DNA of 64,000 nt, taken from positions 188,501 to 252,500 of the forward strand of contig OZ024810.1 in the NCBI GenBank assembly GCA_964017045.1. The letters are read 5' to 3'. The stretch comes from Omphiscola glabra. Lineage: Eukaryota > Mollusca > Gastropoda > Lymnaeidae. The notes under the pieces are model-generated. The model did no database searches. It was not told the DNA's origin and worked only from the letters and a program-made list of their open reading frames with translations. Numbering within the stretch: the stretch's first letter is position 1; each line of letters begins with the position of its first letter. Below are positions 10,796 through 22,873 of this stretch, one piece after another. Made by a program: the position numbers and the translations under genes.

Positions 10796-12728
10796 GTATC
10801 TTATGAAATCAATGACTGACTGTCATTATGAAATCAATCACTGACTGTCATTATGAAATCAAACTCTGACTGCCATTATGAAATCAATCACTGACTGTCA
10901 TTATGACATCAATCACTGACTGTCATTATGAAATCAATCACTGACTGTCATTATGAAATCAAACTCTGATTGTCATTATGAAATCAATCACTGACTGTCA
11001 TTACGACATCAATCACTGACTGTCATTATGAAATCAATCACTGACTGTCATTATGAAATCAAACTCTGATTGTCATTATGAAATCAATCACTGACTGTCA
11101 TTACGACATCAATCACTGACTGTCATTATGAAATCAATCACTGACTGTCATTATGAAATCAAACTCTGATTGCCATTATGAAATCAATCACTGACTGTCA
11201 TTATGAAATCAATCACTGACTGTCATTATGAAATCAAACTCTGATTGTCATTATGAAATCAATCACTGACTGTCATTATGAAATCAAACTCTGATTGCCA
11301 TTATGAAATCAATCACTGACTGTCATTATGAAATCAAACTCTGATTGCCATTATGAAATCAATCACTGACTGTCATTATGAAATCAAACTCTGATTGCCA
11401 TTATGAAATCAAACTCTGATTGCCATTATGAAATCCATCACTGACTGTCATTATGAAATCAACCACTGACTGTCATTATGAAATCAAACTCTGATTGCCA
11501 TTATGAAATCAATCACTGACTGTCATAATGAAATCAAACTCTGACTGTCATTATGAAATCAAACTCTGATTGTCATTATGAATTCAAACTCTGACTGTCA
11601 TTATGAAATCAAACTCTGACTGTCATTATGAAATCAAACTCTGATTGCCATTATGAAATCCATCACTGACTGTCATTATGAAATCCATCACTGACTGTCA
11701 TTATGAAATCAATCACTGACTGTCATTATGAAATCCATCAATGACTGTCATTATGAAATCCATCACTGACTGTCATTATGAAATCCATCACTGACTGTCA
11801 TTATGAAATCCATCACTGACTGTCATTATGAAATCCATCACTGACTGTCATTATGAAATCCATCACTGACTGTCATTATGAAATCAAACTCTGACTGTCA
11901 TTATGAAATCAAACTCTGATTGTCATTATGAAATCAATCACTGACTGTCATTATGACATCAATCACTGACTGTCATTATGAAATCAATCACTGACTGGCA
12001 TTATGAAATCAAACTCTGATTGCCATTATGAAATCAATCACTGACTGTCATTATGAAATCAATCACTGACTGTCATTATGAAATCAAACTCTGATTGTCA
12101 TTATGAAATCAATCACTGACTGTCATTATGAAATCAAACTCTGATTGCCATTATGAAATCAATCACTGACTGTCATTATGAAATCAAACTCTGATTGCCA
12201 TTATGAAATCAATCACTGACTGTCATTATGAAATCAAACTCTGATTGCCATTATGAAATCAAACTCTGATTGCCATTATGAAATCCATCACTGCCTGTCA
12301 TTATGAAATCAATCACTGACTGTCATTATGAAATCAAACTCTGATTGCCATTATGAAATCAATCACTGACTGTCATTATGAAATCAAACTCTGACTGTCA
12401 TTATGAAATCAAACTCTGATTGTCATTATGAAATAAAACTCTGACTGTCATTATGAAATCAAACTCTGACTGTCATTATGAAATCAAACTCTGATTGCCA
12501 ATATGAAATCCATCACTGACTGTCATTATGAAATCCATCACTGACTGTCATTATGAAATCCATCACTGACTGTCATTATGAAATCCATCAATGACTGTCA
12601 TTATGAAATCCATCACTGACTGTAATTATGAAATCCATCACTGACTGTCATTATGAAATCCATCACTGACTGTCATTATGAAATCCATCACTGACTGTCA
12701 TTATGAAATCCATCACTGACTGTCATTA
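10796..12728. repeat. 25-bp minisatellite, about 77 copies, with an 850-bp higher-order duplication
   Basis: Unit TCATTATGAAATCAATCACT plus GACTG, in three main variants (AATCACTGACTGTC, AAACTCTGATTGCC, CATCACTGACTGTC). Rare variants recur exactly 850 bp (34 units) apart: an ATGACTG unit at 11741 and 12591, a GACATC unit at about 11105 and 11955, and an atypical unit at 11581 and 12431. About 11040-11880 therefore appears to be duplicated as about 11890-12728. Confidence 0.95.
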
Positions 12729-12825
12729 TAGATACTGGACGATAATATTCCAAAGATGAACGTCTTGGAATCTGGTGTCAATAAGATCACGTGACATTAA
12801 TGATGGTATATCAATCGTTAGACAA

Positions 12826-13378
12826 GTGTGGCAGCTATGGGTAAAATAGATGAGTAAATAGATGGATAAATAGATAATACAATATATAGGTATAACGATG
12901 TCATGAGTTATATAAGTGAGGCAGCTATGAGTAAATATATGGGTATAACGATGGCATTAGCTAAGTCAGGCAGCTAGAGTAAATATATGGGTATAACGAT
13001 GGCACTAGCTAAGTGAGGCAGCTATGAGTAAATATATGGGTATAACGATGGCATTAGCTAAGTCAGGCAGCTATGAGTAAATATATGGGTAAAACGATGG
13101 CATTAGCTAAGTGAGGCAGCTATGAGTAAATATATGGGTATAACGAAGGCATTAGCTAAGTGAGGCAGTTAGAGTAAATATATGGGTATAACGATGGCAT
13201 TAGCTAAGTGAGGCAGCTATGAGTAAATATATGGGTATAACGATGGCATTAGCTAAGTGTGGCAGCTATGAGTAAATATATGGGTATAACGATGGCATTA
13301 GCTAAGTGAGGCAGCTATGAGTAAATATATGGGTATAACGATGGCATTAGCCATTAGCTAAGTGTGGCAGCTATGGGT
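12826..13378. repeat. 49-bp minisatellite, about 10 copies
   Basis: Unit contains AGGCAGCTATGAGTAAATAT, then ATGGGTATAACGATGGCATT and AGCTAAGTG. The AGGCAGCTATG core and the TTAGCT element are shared with the 79-bp array at 14396-20249, suggesting common origin. Two copies lack TAT in the core (AGGCAGCTAGAG). Confidence 0.92.
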
Positions 13379-13534
13379 AAAAAAGCTGGTTTTTTGGTCT
13401 CATTTTCAAAGTGGGGGCAGAATTGGTAAAATCGCTGGGTCGACTGGTCTCATTAGCCAAGTGGGAGTGGCAGTGGGGCAATGTGGCAGTGGGGCAGCTT
13501 TGTGTGCTCACAAACTTGTGATTTAAATTATAAG
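13379..13534. other. Diverged transition between arrays
   Basis: Contains TTGGTCTCATTTTCAAAGTG and TGGTCTCATTAGCCAAGTG, a diverged pair, plus GTGGGGCA repeats. Probably decayed array material. Confidence 0.5.
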
Positions 13535-13757
13535 GAAATGGTTTGCTAAGTCTGAATAAATGGTTTGCTAAGTCTTAATAAATGGTTGTTAAGCCTGAAT
13601 AAATGTTTTTTTTAAGTCTGAATAAATGGTTTGCTAAGTCTGAATAAATGGTTTGCTAAGTCTGAATAAATGGTTTCTCTAAGTCTGAATAAATGGTTTA
13701 CTAAGTGTGAATAAATGGTTTACTAAGTCTGAATAAATGGTTTGCTAAGTCTGAATA
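13535..13757. repeat. 22-bp minisatellite (taagtctgaataaatggttt)
   Basis: About ten imperfect copies of a 22-bp unit with small indels, ending at the border of the next array. Confidence 0.9.
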
Positions 13758-13814
13758 ACGACAAAAGAAGATGAAAAGAAAATTTGGGCCAAAAGTCTTT
13801 TTCATCAAAAACCA

Positions 13815-14332
13815 TAACGACAACAGCGAATAAAATAAAGACAACAGCAAATAAAATAAAGACAACAGCAAATAAAATAAAGACAACAGCAAATAAAATA
13901 AAGACAACAGCAAATAAAATAAAGACAACAGCGAATAAAATAAAGACAACAGCGAATAAAATAAAGAAAACAGCAAATAAAATAAAGACAACAGCAAATA
14001 AAATAAAGACAACAGCAAATAAAATAAAGACAACAGCAAATAAAATAAAGACAACAGCAAATAAAATAAAGACAACAGCAAATAAAATAAAGACAACAGC
14101 AAATAAAATAAAGACAACAGCAAATAAAATAAAGACAACAGCAAATAAAATAAAGACAACAGCAAATAAAATAAAGACAACAGCAAATAAAATAAAGACA
14201 ACAGCAAATAAAATAAAGACAACAGCGAATAAAATAAAGACAACAGCAAATAAAATAAAGACAACAGCAAATAAAATAAAGACAACAGCAAATAAAATAA
14301 AGACAACAGCAAATAAAATAAAGACAACAGAG
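13815..14332. repeat. 21-bp minisatellite, about 25 copies
   Basis: Unit GACAACAGCAAATAAAATAA plus A. Only a few units differ (GCGAAT for GCAAAT, one AAAACA). Both strands stay open (about 190-208 codons) because of the 21-bp period. No coding evidence beyond that. Confidence 0.94.
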
Positions 14333-14395
14333 AATAATAAAAAATATTAACTTAGTAGACTGGGTAGATGACGGGATGTTTTTAAAAAAAATACT

Positions 14396-17300
14396 CTTTA
14401 GCTATACAATTAAGGCAGCTATGGTTATAATATGTGAATGTGTCAAATAGTAGTTCAAGTGTATAAATCTGTCTCGTTAGCTCTGCAATTAAGGCAGCTA
14501 TGGTTATAATATGTGAATGTGTCAAATAGTAGTTCAAGTGTATAAATCTGTCTCGTTAGCTCTGCAATTAAGGCAGCTATGGTTATAATATGTGAATGTG
14601 TCAAATAGTAGTTCAAGTGTATAAATCTGTCTCGTTAGCTCTGCAATTAAGGCAGCTATGGTTATAATATGTGAATGTGTCAAATAGTAGTTCAAGTGTA
14701 TAAATCTGTCTCGTTAGCTCTGCAATTAAGGCAGCTATGGTTATAATATGTGAATGTGTCAAATAGTAGTTCAAGTGTATAAATCTGTCTCGTTAGCTCT
14801 GCAATTAAGGCAGCTATGGTTATAATATGTGAATGTGTCAAATAGTAGTTCATGTGTATAAATCTGTCTCGTTAGCTCTGCAATTAAGGCAGCTATGGTT
14901 ATAATATGTGAATGTGTCAAATAGTAGTTCAAGTGTATAAATCTGTCTCGTTAGCTCTGCAATTAAGGCAGCTATGGTTATAATATGTGAATGTGTCAAA
15001 TAGTAGTTCAAGTGTATAAATCTGTCTCGTTAGCTCTGCAATTAAGGCAGCTATGGTTATAATATGTGAATGTGTCAAATAGTAGTTCAAGTGTATAAAT
15101 CTGTCTCGTTAGCTCTGCAATTAAGGCAGCTATGGTTATAATATGTGAATGTGTCAAATAGTAGTTCAAGTGTATAAATCTGTCTCGTTAGCTCTGCAAT
15201 TAAGGCAGCTATGGTTATAATATGTGAATGTGTCAAATAGTAGTTCAAGTGTATAAATCTGTCTCGTTAGCTCTGCAATTAAGGCAGCTATGGTTATAAT
15301 ATGTGAATGTGTCAAATAGTAGTTCATGTGTATAAATCTGTCTCGTTAGCTCTGCAATTAAGGCAGCTATGGTTATAATATTTGAATGTGTCAAATAGTA
15401 GTTCAAGTGTATAAATCTGTCTCGTTAGCTCTACAATTAAGGCAGCTATGGTTATAATATGTGAATGTGTCAAATAGTAGTTCAAGTGTATAAATCTGTC
15501 TCGTTAGCTCTGCAATTAAGGCAGCTATGGTTATAATATGTGAATGTGTCAAATAGTAGTTCAAGTGTATAAATCTGTCTCGTTAGCTCTGCAATTAAGG
15601 CAGCTATGGTTATAATATGTGAATGTGTCAAATAGTAGTTCAAGTGTATAAATCTGTCTCGTTAGCTCTGCAATTAAGGCAGCTATGGTTATAATATGTG
15701 AATGTGTCAAATAGTAGTTCAAGTGTATAAATCTGTCTCGTTAGCTCTGCAATTAAGGCAGCTATGGTTATAATATGTGAATGTGTCAAATAGTAGTTCA
15801 AGTGTATAAATCTGTCTCGTTAGCTCTGCAATTAAGGCAGCTATGGTTATAATATGTGAATGTGTCAAATAGTAGTTCAAGTGTATAAATCTGTCTCGTT
15901 AGCTCTGCAATTAAGGCAGCTATGGTTATAATATGTGAATGTGTCAAATAGTAGTTCATGTGTATAAATCTGTCTCGTTAGCTCTGCAATTAAGGCAGCT
16001 ATGGTTATAATATGTGAATGTGTCAAATAGTAGTTCAAGTGTATAAATCTGTCTCGTTAGCTCTGCAATTAAGGCAGCTATGGTTATAATATGTGAATGT
16101 GTCAAATAGTAGTTCAAGTGTATAAATCTGTCTCGTTAGCTCTGCAATTAAGGCAGCTATGGTTATAATATGTGAATGTGTCAAATAGTAGTTCAAGTGT
16201 ATAAATCTGTCTCGTTAGCTCTGCAATTAAGGCAGCTATGGTTATAATATGTGAATGTGTCAAATAGTAGTTCAAGTGTATAAATCTGTCTCGTTAGCTC
16301 TGCAATTAAGGCAGCTATGGTTATAATATGTGAATGTGTCAAATAGTAGTTCAAGTGTATAAATCTGTCTCGTTAGCTCTGCAATTAAGGCAGCTATGGT
16401 TATAATATGTGAATGTGTCAAATAGTAGTTCATGTGTATAAATCTGTCTCGTTAGCTCTGCAATTAAGGCAGCTATGGTTATAATATGTGAATGTGTCAA
16501 ATAGTAGTTCAAGTGTATAAATCTGTCTCGTTAGCTCTGCAATTAAGGCAGCTATGGTTATAATATGTGAATGTGTCAAATAGTAGTTCATGTGTATAAA
16601 TCTGTCTCGTTAGCTCTGCAATTAAGGCAGCTATGGTTATAATATGTGAATGTGTCAAATAGTAGTTCAAGTGTATAAATCTGTCTCGTTAGCTCTGCAA
16701 TTAAGGCAGCTATGGTTATAATATGTGAATGTGTCAAATAGTAGTTCAAGTGTATAAATCTGTCTCGTTAGCTCTGCAATTAAGGCAGCTATGGTTATAA
16801 TATGTGAATGTGTCAAATAGTAGTTCATGTGTATAAATCTGTCTCGTTAGCTCTGCAATTAAGGCAGCTATGGTTATAATATGTGAATGTGTCAAATAGT
16901 AGTTCAAGTGTATAAATCTGTCTCGTTAGCTCTGCAATTAAGGCAGCTATGGTTATAATATGTGAATGTGTCAAATAGTAGTTCAAGTGTATAAATCTGT
17001 CTCGTTAGCTCTGCAATTAAGGCAGCTATGGTTATAATATGTGAATGTGTCAAATAGTAGTTCAAGTGTATAAATCTGTCTCGTTAGCTCTGCAATTAAG
17101 GCAGCTATGGTTATAATATGTGAATGTGTCAAATAGTAGTTCAAGTGTATAAATCTGTCTCGTTAGCTCTGCAATTAAGGCAGCTATGGTTATAATATGT
17201 GAATGTGTCAAATAGTAGTTCAAGTGTATAAATATGTCTCGTTAGCTCTACAATTAAGGCAGCTATGGTTATAATATGTGAATGTGTCAAATAGTAGTTC

Positions 17301-20249
17301 ATGTGTATAAATCTGTCTCGTTAGCTCTGCAATTAAGGCAGCTATGGTTATAATATGTGAATGTGTCAAATAGTAGTTCAAGTGTATAAATCTGTCTCGT
17401 TAGCTCTGCAATTAAGGCAGCTATGGTTATAATATGTGAATGTGTCAAATAGTAGTTCAAGTGTATAAATCTGTCTCGTTAGCTCTGCAATTAAGGCAGC
17501 TATGGTTATAATATGTGAATGTGTCAAATAGTAGTTCAAGTGTATAAATCTGTCTCGTTAGCTCTGCAATTAAGGCAGCTATGGTTATAATATGTGAATG
17601 TGTCAAATAGTAGTTCAAGTGTATAAATCTGTCTCGTTAGCTCTGCAATTAAGGCAGCTATGGTTATAATATGTGAATGTGTCAAATAGTAGTTCAAGTG
17701 TATAAATCTGTCTCGTTAGCTCTGCAATTAAGGCAGCTATGGTTATAATATGTGAATGTGTCAAATAGTAGTTCATGTGTATAAATCTGTCTCGTTAGCT
17801 CTGCAATTAAGGCAGCTATGGTTATAATATGTGAATGTGTCAAATAGTAGTTCATGTGTATAAATCTGTCTCGTTAGCTCTGCAATTAAGGCAGCTATGG
17901 TTATAATATGTGAATGTGTCAAATAGTAGTTCATGTGTATAAATCTGTCTCGTTAGCTCTGCAATTAAGGCAGCTATGGTTATAATATGTGAATGTGTCA
18001 AATAGTAGTTCATGTGTATAAATCTGTCTCGTTAGCTCTGCAATTAAGGCAGCTATGGTTATAATATGTGAATGTGTCAAATAGTAGTTCATGTGTATAA
18101 ATCTGTCTCGTTAGCTCTGCAATTAAGGCAGCTATGGTTATAATATGTGAATGTGTCAAATAGTAGTTCAAGTGTATAAATCTGTCTCGTTAGCTCTGCA
18201 ATTAAGGCAGCTATGGTTATAATATGTGAATGTGTCAAATAGTAGTTCATGTGTATAAATCTGTCTCGTTAGCTCTGCAATTAAGGCAGCTATGGTTATA
18301 ATATGTGAATGTGTCAAATAGTAGTTCATGTGTATAAATCTGTCTCGTTAGCTCTGCAATTAAGGCAGCTATGGTTATAATATGTGAATGTGTCAAATAG
18401 TAGTTCAAGTGTATAAATCTGTCTCGTTAGCTCTGCAATTAAGGCAGCTATGGTTATAATATGTGAATGTGTCAAATAGTAGTTCAAGTGTATAAATCTG
18501 TCTCGTTAGCTCTGCAATTAAGGCAGCTATGGTTATAATATGTGAATGTGTCAAATAGTAGTTCAAGTGTATAAATCTGTCTCGTTAGCTCTGCAATTAA
18601 GGCAGCTATGGTTATAATATGTGAATGTGTCAAATAGTAGTTCATGTGTATAAATCTGTCTCGTTAGCTCTGCAATTAAGGCAGCTATGATTATAATATG
18701 TGAATGTGTCAAATAGTAGTTCATGTGTATAAATCTGTCTCGTTAGCTCTGCAATTAAGGCAGCTATGGTTATAATATGTGAATGTGTCAAATAGTAGTT
18801 CAAGTGTATAAATCTGTCTCGTTAGCTCTGCAATTAAGGCAGCTATGGTTATAATATGTGAATGTGTCAAATAGTAGTTCATGTGTATAAATCTGTCTCG
18901 TTAGCTCTGCAATTAAGGCAGCTATGGTTATAATATGTGAATGTGTCAAATAGTAGTTCATGTGTATAAATCTGTCTCGTTAGCTCTGCAATTAAGGCAG
19001 CTATGGTTATAATATGTGAATGTGTCAAATAGTAGTTCATGTGTATAAATCTGTCTCGTTAGCTCTGCAATTAAGGCAGCTATGGTTATAATATGTGAAT
19101 GTGTCAAATAGTAGTTCAAGTGTATAAATCTGTCTCGTTAGCTCTGCAATTAAGGCAGCTATGGTTATAATATGTGAATGTGTCAAATAGTAGTTCAAGT
19201 GTATAAATCTGTCTCGTTAGCTCTGCAATTAAGGCAGCTATGGTTATAATATGTGAATGTGTCAAATAGTAGTTCAAGTGTATAAACCTGTCTCGTTAGC
19301 TCAGCAATTAAGGCAGCTATGGTTATAATATGTGAATGTGTCAAATAGTAGTTCATGTGTATAAATCTGTCTCGTTAGCTCTGCAATTAAGGCAGCTATG
19401 GTTATAATATGTGAATGTGTCAAATAGTAGTTCATGTGTATAAATCTGTCTCGTTAGCTCTGCAATTAAGGCAGCTATGGTTATAATATGTGAATGTGTC
19501 AAATAGTAGTTCAAGTGTATAAATCTGTCTCGTTAGCTCTGCAATTAAGGCAGCTATGGTTATAATATGTGAATGTGTCAAATAGTAGTTCAAGTGTATA
19601 AATCTGTCTCGTTAGCTCTGCAATTAAGGCAGCTATGGTTATAATATGTGAATGTGTCAAATAGTAGTTCAAGTGTATAAACCTGTCTCGTTAGCTCAGC
19701 AATTAAGGCAGCTATGGTTATAATATGTGAATGTGTCAAATAGTAGTTCATGTGTATAAATCTGTCTCGTTAGCTCTGCAATTAAGGCAGCTATGGTTAT
19801 AATATGTGAATGTGTCAAATAGTAGTTCAAGTGTATAAATCTGTCTCGTTAGCTCTGCAATTAAGGCAGCTATGGTTATAATATGTGAATGTGTCAAATA
19901 GTAGTTCAAGTGTATAAATCTGTCTCGTTAGCTCTGCAATTAAGGCAGCTATGGTTATAATATGTGCATGTGTCAAATAGTAGTTCAAGTGTATAAATCT
20001 GTCTCGTTAGCTCTGCAATTAAGGCAGCTATGGTTATAATATGTGAATGTGTCAAATAGTAGTTCAAGTGTATAAATCTGTCTCGTTAGCTCTGCAATTA
20101 AGGCAGCTATGGTTATAATATGTGAATGTGTCAAATAGTAGTTCAAGTGTATAAATCTGTCTCGTTAGCTCTGCAATTAAGGCAGCTATGGTTATAATAT
20201 GTGAATGTGTCAAATAGTAGTTCAAGTGTATAAATCTGTCTCGTTAGCT
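14396..20249. repeat. 79-bp minisatellite, about 74 copies (5.85 kb)
   Basis: The largest array of the window. Units run from AAGGCAGCTATGGTTATAAT through CAAATAGTAGTTCA(A/T)GTG to TCTCGTTAGCTCTGCAATT. Spacing measured from AAGGCAG is exactly 79 bp (14412, 14491, 14570). The chief variation is one A/T site (TTCAAGTG or TTCATGTG), with T-type copies clustered at about 17760-19100. A rare ACCTG...CAGCAATT copy occurs at 19286 and again at 19681, exactly 5 units apart. The array ends about 670 bp before the first Sp coding exon in the window. The unit has stops in all frames. Confidence 0.97.
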
Positions 20250-20921
20250 ACAAACTACAGGTGAGTCAGCTATTCATAGTGAGTTAAATATAGAAACAAG
20301 TACCACAACATCGAAGTTGATAGACAATGACAGTGACAGACAATGACAGTCAGAGACAGACAATGACAGTGATTGGCATTTCTAACGAATTGTCTCCGCT
20401 AAAATAACTGTTTTTGACAGTTAAAAAACTGGTATTGACAGTTGGAATAAAAGGCATTGAAGTGACATTTCAGTATGGAAGTTTTTAAAAAAATTTTGGG
20501 ATAAATAAAAATAAATAATCCATGAGTTCCCCAGTACTTTTGATTTGTAAAATGATTATTTGATTATTAAGGATTTTTATTGTTGACTCGCGTGACTTTA
20601 TCGCTCAGGAATTTTATGGATTAAAAAAATAATAATAATAGGTCAGATGTCAGTTCTTTTGTCAGATGAAAACTTTAATACAAAAAAGTAGGAAATAAAA
20701 TATTTTTTTAAAAACCTTTCACAAAATCTCTTTTTATCAAAGACGAGTTGAAATGTACACAAAAATGAAAATAATTTAAAATTTCTTTACAAGGCACAAA
20801 TACAGTAAGTGCAGGGAAAGTTAAATAAGTTTTAAAAAATATTTTATAACTTTCTAATGATGTGTACAATTGTGTACACGTGTAGTAGCGTGAATTGTAC
20901 GTTTTTGTTATTGTCTTTCAG
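20250..20921 (+). other. Sequence upstream of Sp exon, ending in a splice acceptor
   Basis: AT-rich unique sequence with a small GACAATGACAGT repeat (20322-20372). It ends in a pyrimidine-rich stretch and TTGTCTTTCAG at 20911-20921, a good acceptor directly in front of the Sp reading frame. It is therefore the 3' part of an intron. I could not identify the preceding exon anywhere upstream with confidence. Confidence 0.6.
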
Positions 20922-21284
20922 GAAGCCCACCCTCTAGGACCCGGCACGCCCCTTGCTATGCTAGCCGCCCAGTGCAACAAGATAACCAGCAAGTCCCCGC
21001 CCCCATTTAGCGATTCGCCGACCCTGAAAGGTGGGTTCCATCCTTGGAGAAAGGCGGAGCCTTCGAGCCCAAGCCCTTGTGCCGTCAGCGGCGGATCCAA
21101 CAACCAGAAGACGAACCTGACATCCTCACAAGCCAACTCCTACCTGGGGTACGGGCGCTCTGTCACCTCCATGACGTCATCGGGGGGCGGGTCCATTTAT
21201 GCTAATGATTTATTCGCCACGTCATCGCCCGGTGGAGGCGGATCCTATGGGAATGATGGTTCACAATCTCCTGTTCAGCATAAG
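20922..21284 (+). CDS. Sp6-9: Sp8/Sp9-type transcription factor, N-terminal coding exon (Sp box)
   Basis: This exon gives 121 codons, starting in phase 0 after TTTCAG and ending AAG before a GTAAAA donor. Near its start is TPLAMLAAQCNKI, the Sp box, followed shortly by GGFHPW, both hallmarks of Sp8/Sp9 proteins. The remainder is Ser/Gly-rich, as in the family's low-complexity activation region. The frame continues upstream only into intron, so initiation is either in a short upstream exon (vertebrate SP9 has a few residues before this point) or at the internal Met at 20958, which corresponds to the start of a short SP8 form. Sp6-9 factors act in the nucleus at GC/GT boxes and pattern limb or appendage, head and neural tissue in bilaterians (family knowledge). 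The AG-to-GT boundaries and phases match the next exon exactly. Confidence 0.9.
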
Positions 21285-21916
21285 GTAAAACACACACACC
21301 CTACCCTAACCTAACCTAACAGCAATACAACTTTTTGCTCTGTCATTCAAAGGCGGCTTCAAGAAATGGGCACCCTGTGTGGCACGAATTCCTTTCGTAA
21401 ACCATACCTCCACCCTGAAAAAACCGGAGTTTTCTCAGCCTTTGAGTACTGAGTACTTTGACAATAGGCCCTAAAGGTTTTATATTAAGGAATCGTATTA
21501 TTAATGTCTATAGGAGGATGTGCATATAAACAAGTATATGTTACTACAGTTACTTCACTTTCCCATATTTGCATATGTCATGCATATATAGGCCTATATA
21601 TGTATATATTTTTAAACTCTATGTCATTAATAATATATGCTGACCATTTTAAGAAATAAGATGCTATACTGAGTACGGCCTAAGGCTATACGTAATACAA
21701 ATGTTCTTCAAAAATAATCATAATCTTAAAAAAATAAAGAGGAAAATAAAAATTTTTGTTTACAGTTTATAAGGTCCTGGCCGCTAACTTTACCGTGCCT
21801 ATAAATCCTGATAATCATTGTTTTTCCATGTATCATTTAATCATGTTTGCTGACATTTGCTTACAATATACCCTGATGTGTTTTTTTCCTCTATTTTTCA
21901 CATTCCCAAACATCAG
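21285..21916 (+). other. Intron between the Sp coding exons
   Basis: 632 bp, GTAAAA to AACATCAG, phase 0. The interruption falls at ...QHK|VHDT, equivalent as I recall it to the SK|VHTT position in vertebrate SP9. Near the donor is CCTAACCTAACCTAAC. The rest is AT-rich with no repeats of note. Confidence 0.85.
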
Positions 21917-22873
21917 GTCCACGACACGGCACTGGGGAGTATGTACACCCGTATGCACCCCCTCACATACGACCCTTGGCATTTCAACCCACACGCCACC
22001 GGTCACCCGACCATAAAGACAGAGGTGTCCTCTCCACCCACGGTCAACGGGGCCAGCACGTGGTGGGACGTCCACCCAGGGGCCGGCTCCTGGCTCTCAG
22101 ACGCCGCCTCAAGCTCCGCCGCTGCAGGAGCGGCCGCCCTCAGGTCCCAGATCTCCCCAAACTACCCCTCCTCGGATTTTTCCCTGAGCCACGCCCTGGG
22201 CTCCAACGCCACCAACGCGCTGCTGTCCTCTGGTCAGCACCTCCTCCAGGACACCTACAGCACGTACAAATCCATGCTGACGTCACAATCCGACCTCGGC
22301 GGAGCGGCATCTATGTCGCCGTTTCTCGCCGCGACCAGATCAGGAATTTCCGGACTGCCTAGCACCAGAACGCAACGCCGCTACACCGGGCGCTCCAACT
22401 GCGATTGCCCCAACTGCCAGGAAGCAGACCGTCTAGGCCCGGCCGGGGAGCACCTCCGCAAGAGGAACATCCACAGCTGCCACATCCCGGGTTGTGGCAA
22501 GGTCTACAACAAAACGTCCCACCTAAAGGCGCACCTCCGTTGGCACACAGGGGAGAGACCTTTCGTCTGCAACTGGCTCTTCTGTGGGAAGAGGTTCACG
22601 CGATCAGACGAGCTGCAGAGGCACCTCCGCACTCATAGCGGCGAGAAGCGATTCGCGTGCCCCGTGTGCAACAAGCGCTTCATGCGCAGCGACCACCTCA
22701 GCAAGCATGTCAAGACCCACAGTGAAGGGGGCGGTGGTGACGGCAGCGGAAGTGAGTCAGAGAACGCCTGCGGCGATGGCGGCATGTCCCGTGAAGCCAT
22801 GTCCCCGCACGACCCTCATCTCCACGGCATGTCCGTGCAGACGCCGCATCCGGCAGACGTGAAGCCGTTATGA
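21917..22873 (+). CDS. Sp6-9: Sp8/Sp9-type transcription factor, C-terminal exon (buttonhead box and three zinc fingers)
   Basis: 318 codons and a stop (TGA 22871-22873). In order: a [14 protein letters not shown] motif typical of Sp8/9 (about 22040-22095), an Ala/Ser-rich linker, the buttonhead box ([19 protein letters not shown], about 22376-22435), then three C2H2 fingers at 22478-22720. Zinc ligands are C-X4-C...H-X3-H for fingers 1 and 2 and C-X2-C...H-X3-H for finger 3. The recognition helices carry KTSHLKA, RSDELQR and RSDHLSK, the Sp/KLF set for GC/GT boxes, and linkers are TGERPF and SGEKRF. The tail is Gly/Ser-rich and ends VKPL. Nothing appears broken. The CxCPxC box plus WWDVH separate it from KLFs and Sp1-4, so I call it Sp6-9. 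With the previous exon the visible protein is 439 residues, plus any short N-terminal exon. GC content is far above the surrounding DNA. Confidence 0.96.
   Translation, partial: VHDTALGSMYTRMHPLTYDPWHFNPHATGHPTIKTEVSSPPTVNGASTWWDVHPGAGSWLSDAASSSAAAGAAALRSQISPNYPSSDFSLSHALGSNATNALLSSGQHLLQDTYSTYKSMLTSQSDLGGAASMSPFLAATRSGISGLPSTRTQRRYTGRSNCDCPNCQEADRLGPAGEHLRKRNIHSCHIPGCGKVYNKTSHLKAHLRWHTGERPFVCNWLFCGKRFTRSDELQRHLRTHSGEKRFACPVCNKRFMRSDHLSKHVKTHSEGGGGDGSGSESENACGDGGMSREAMSPHDPHLHGMSVQTPHPADVKPL

Noticed and set aside
20918..21136. Minus-strand frame across the Sp exon
   Set aside because: Shadow of a GC-rich true coding exon on the + strand.
22405..22862. Alternative + frames over the Sp zinc fingers
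   Set aside because: Out-of-frame shadows of the finger-coding exon. The real frame contains the buttonhead box and all zinc ligands.
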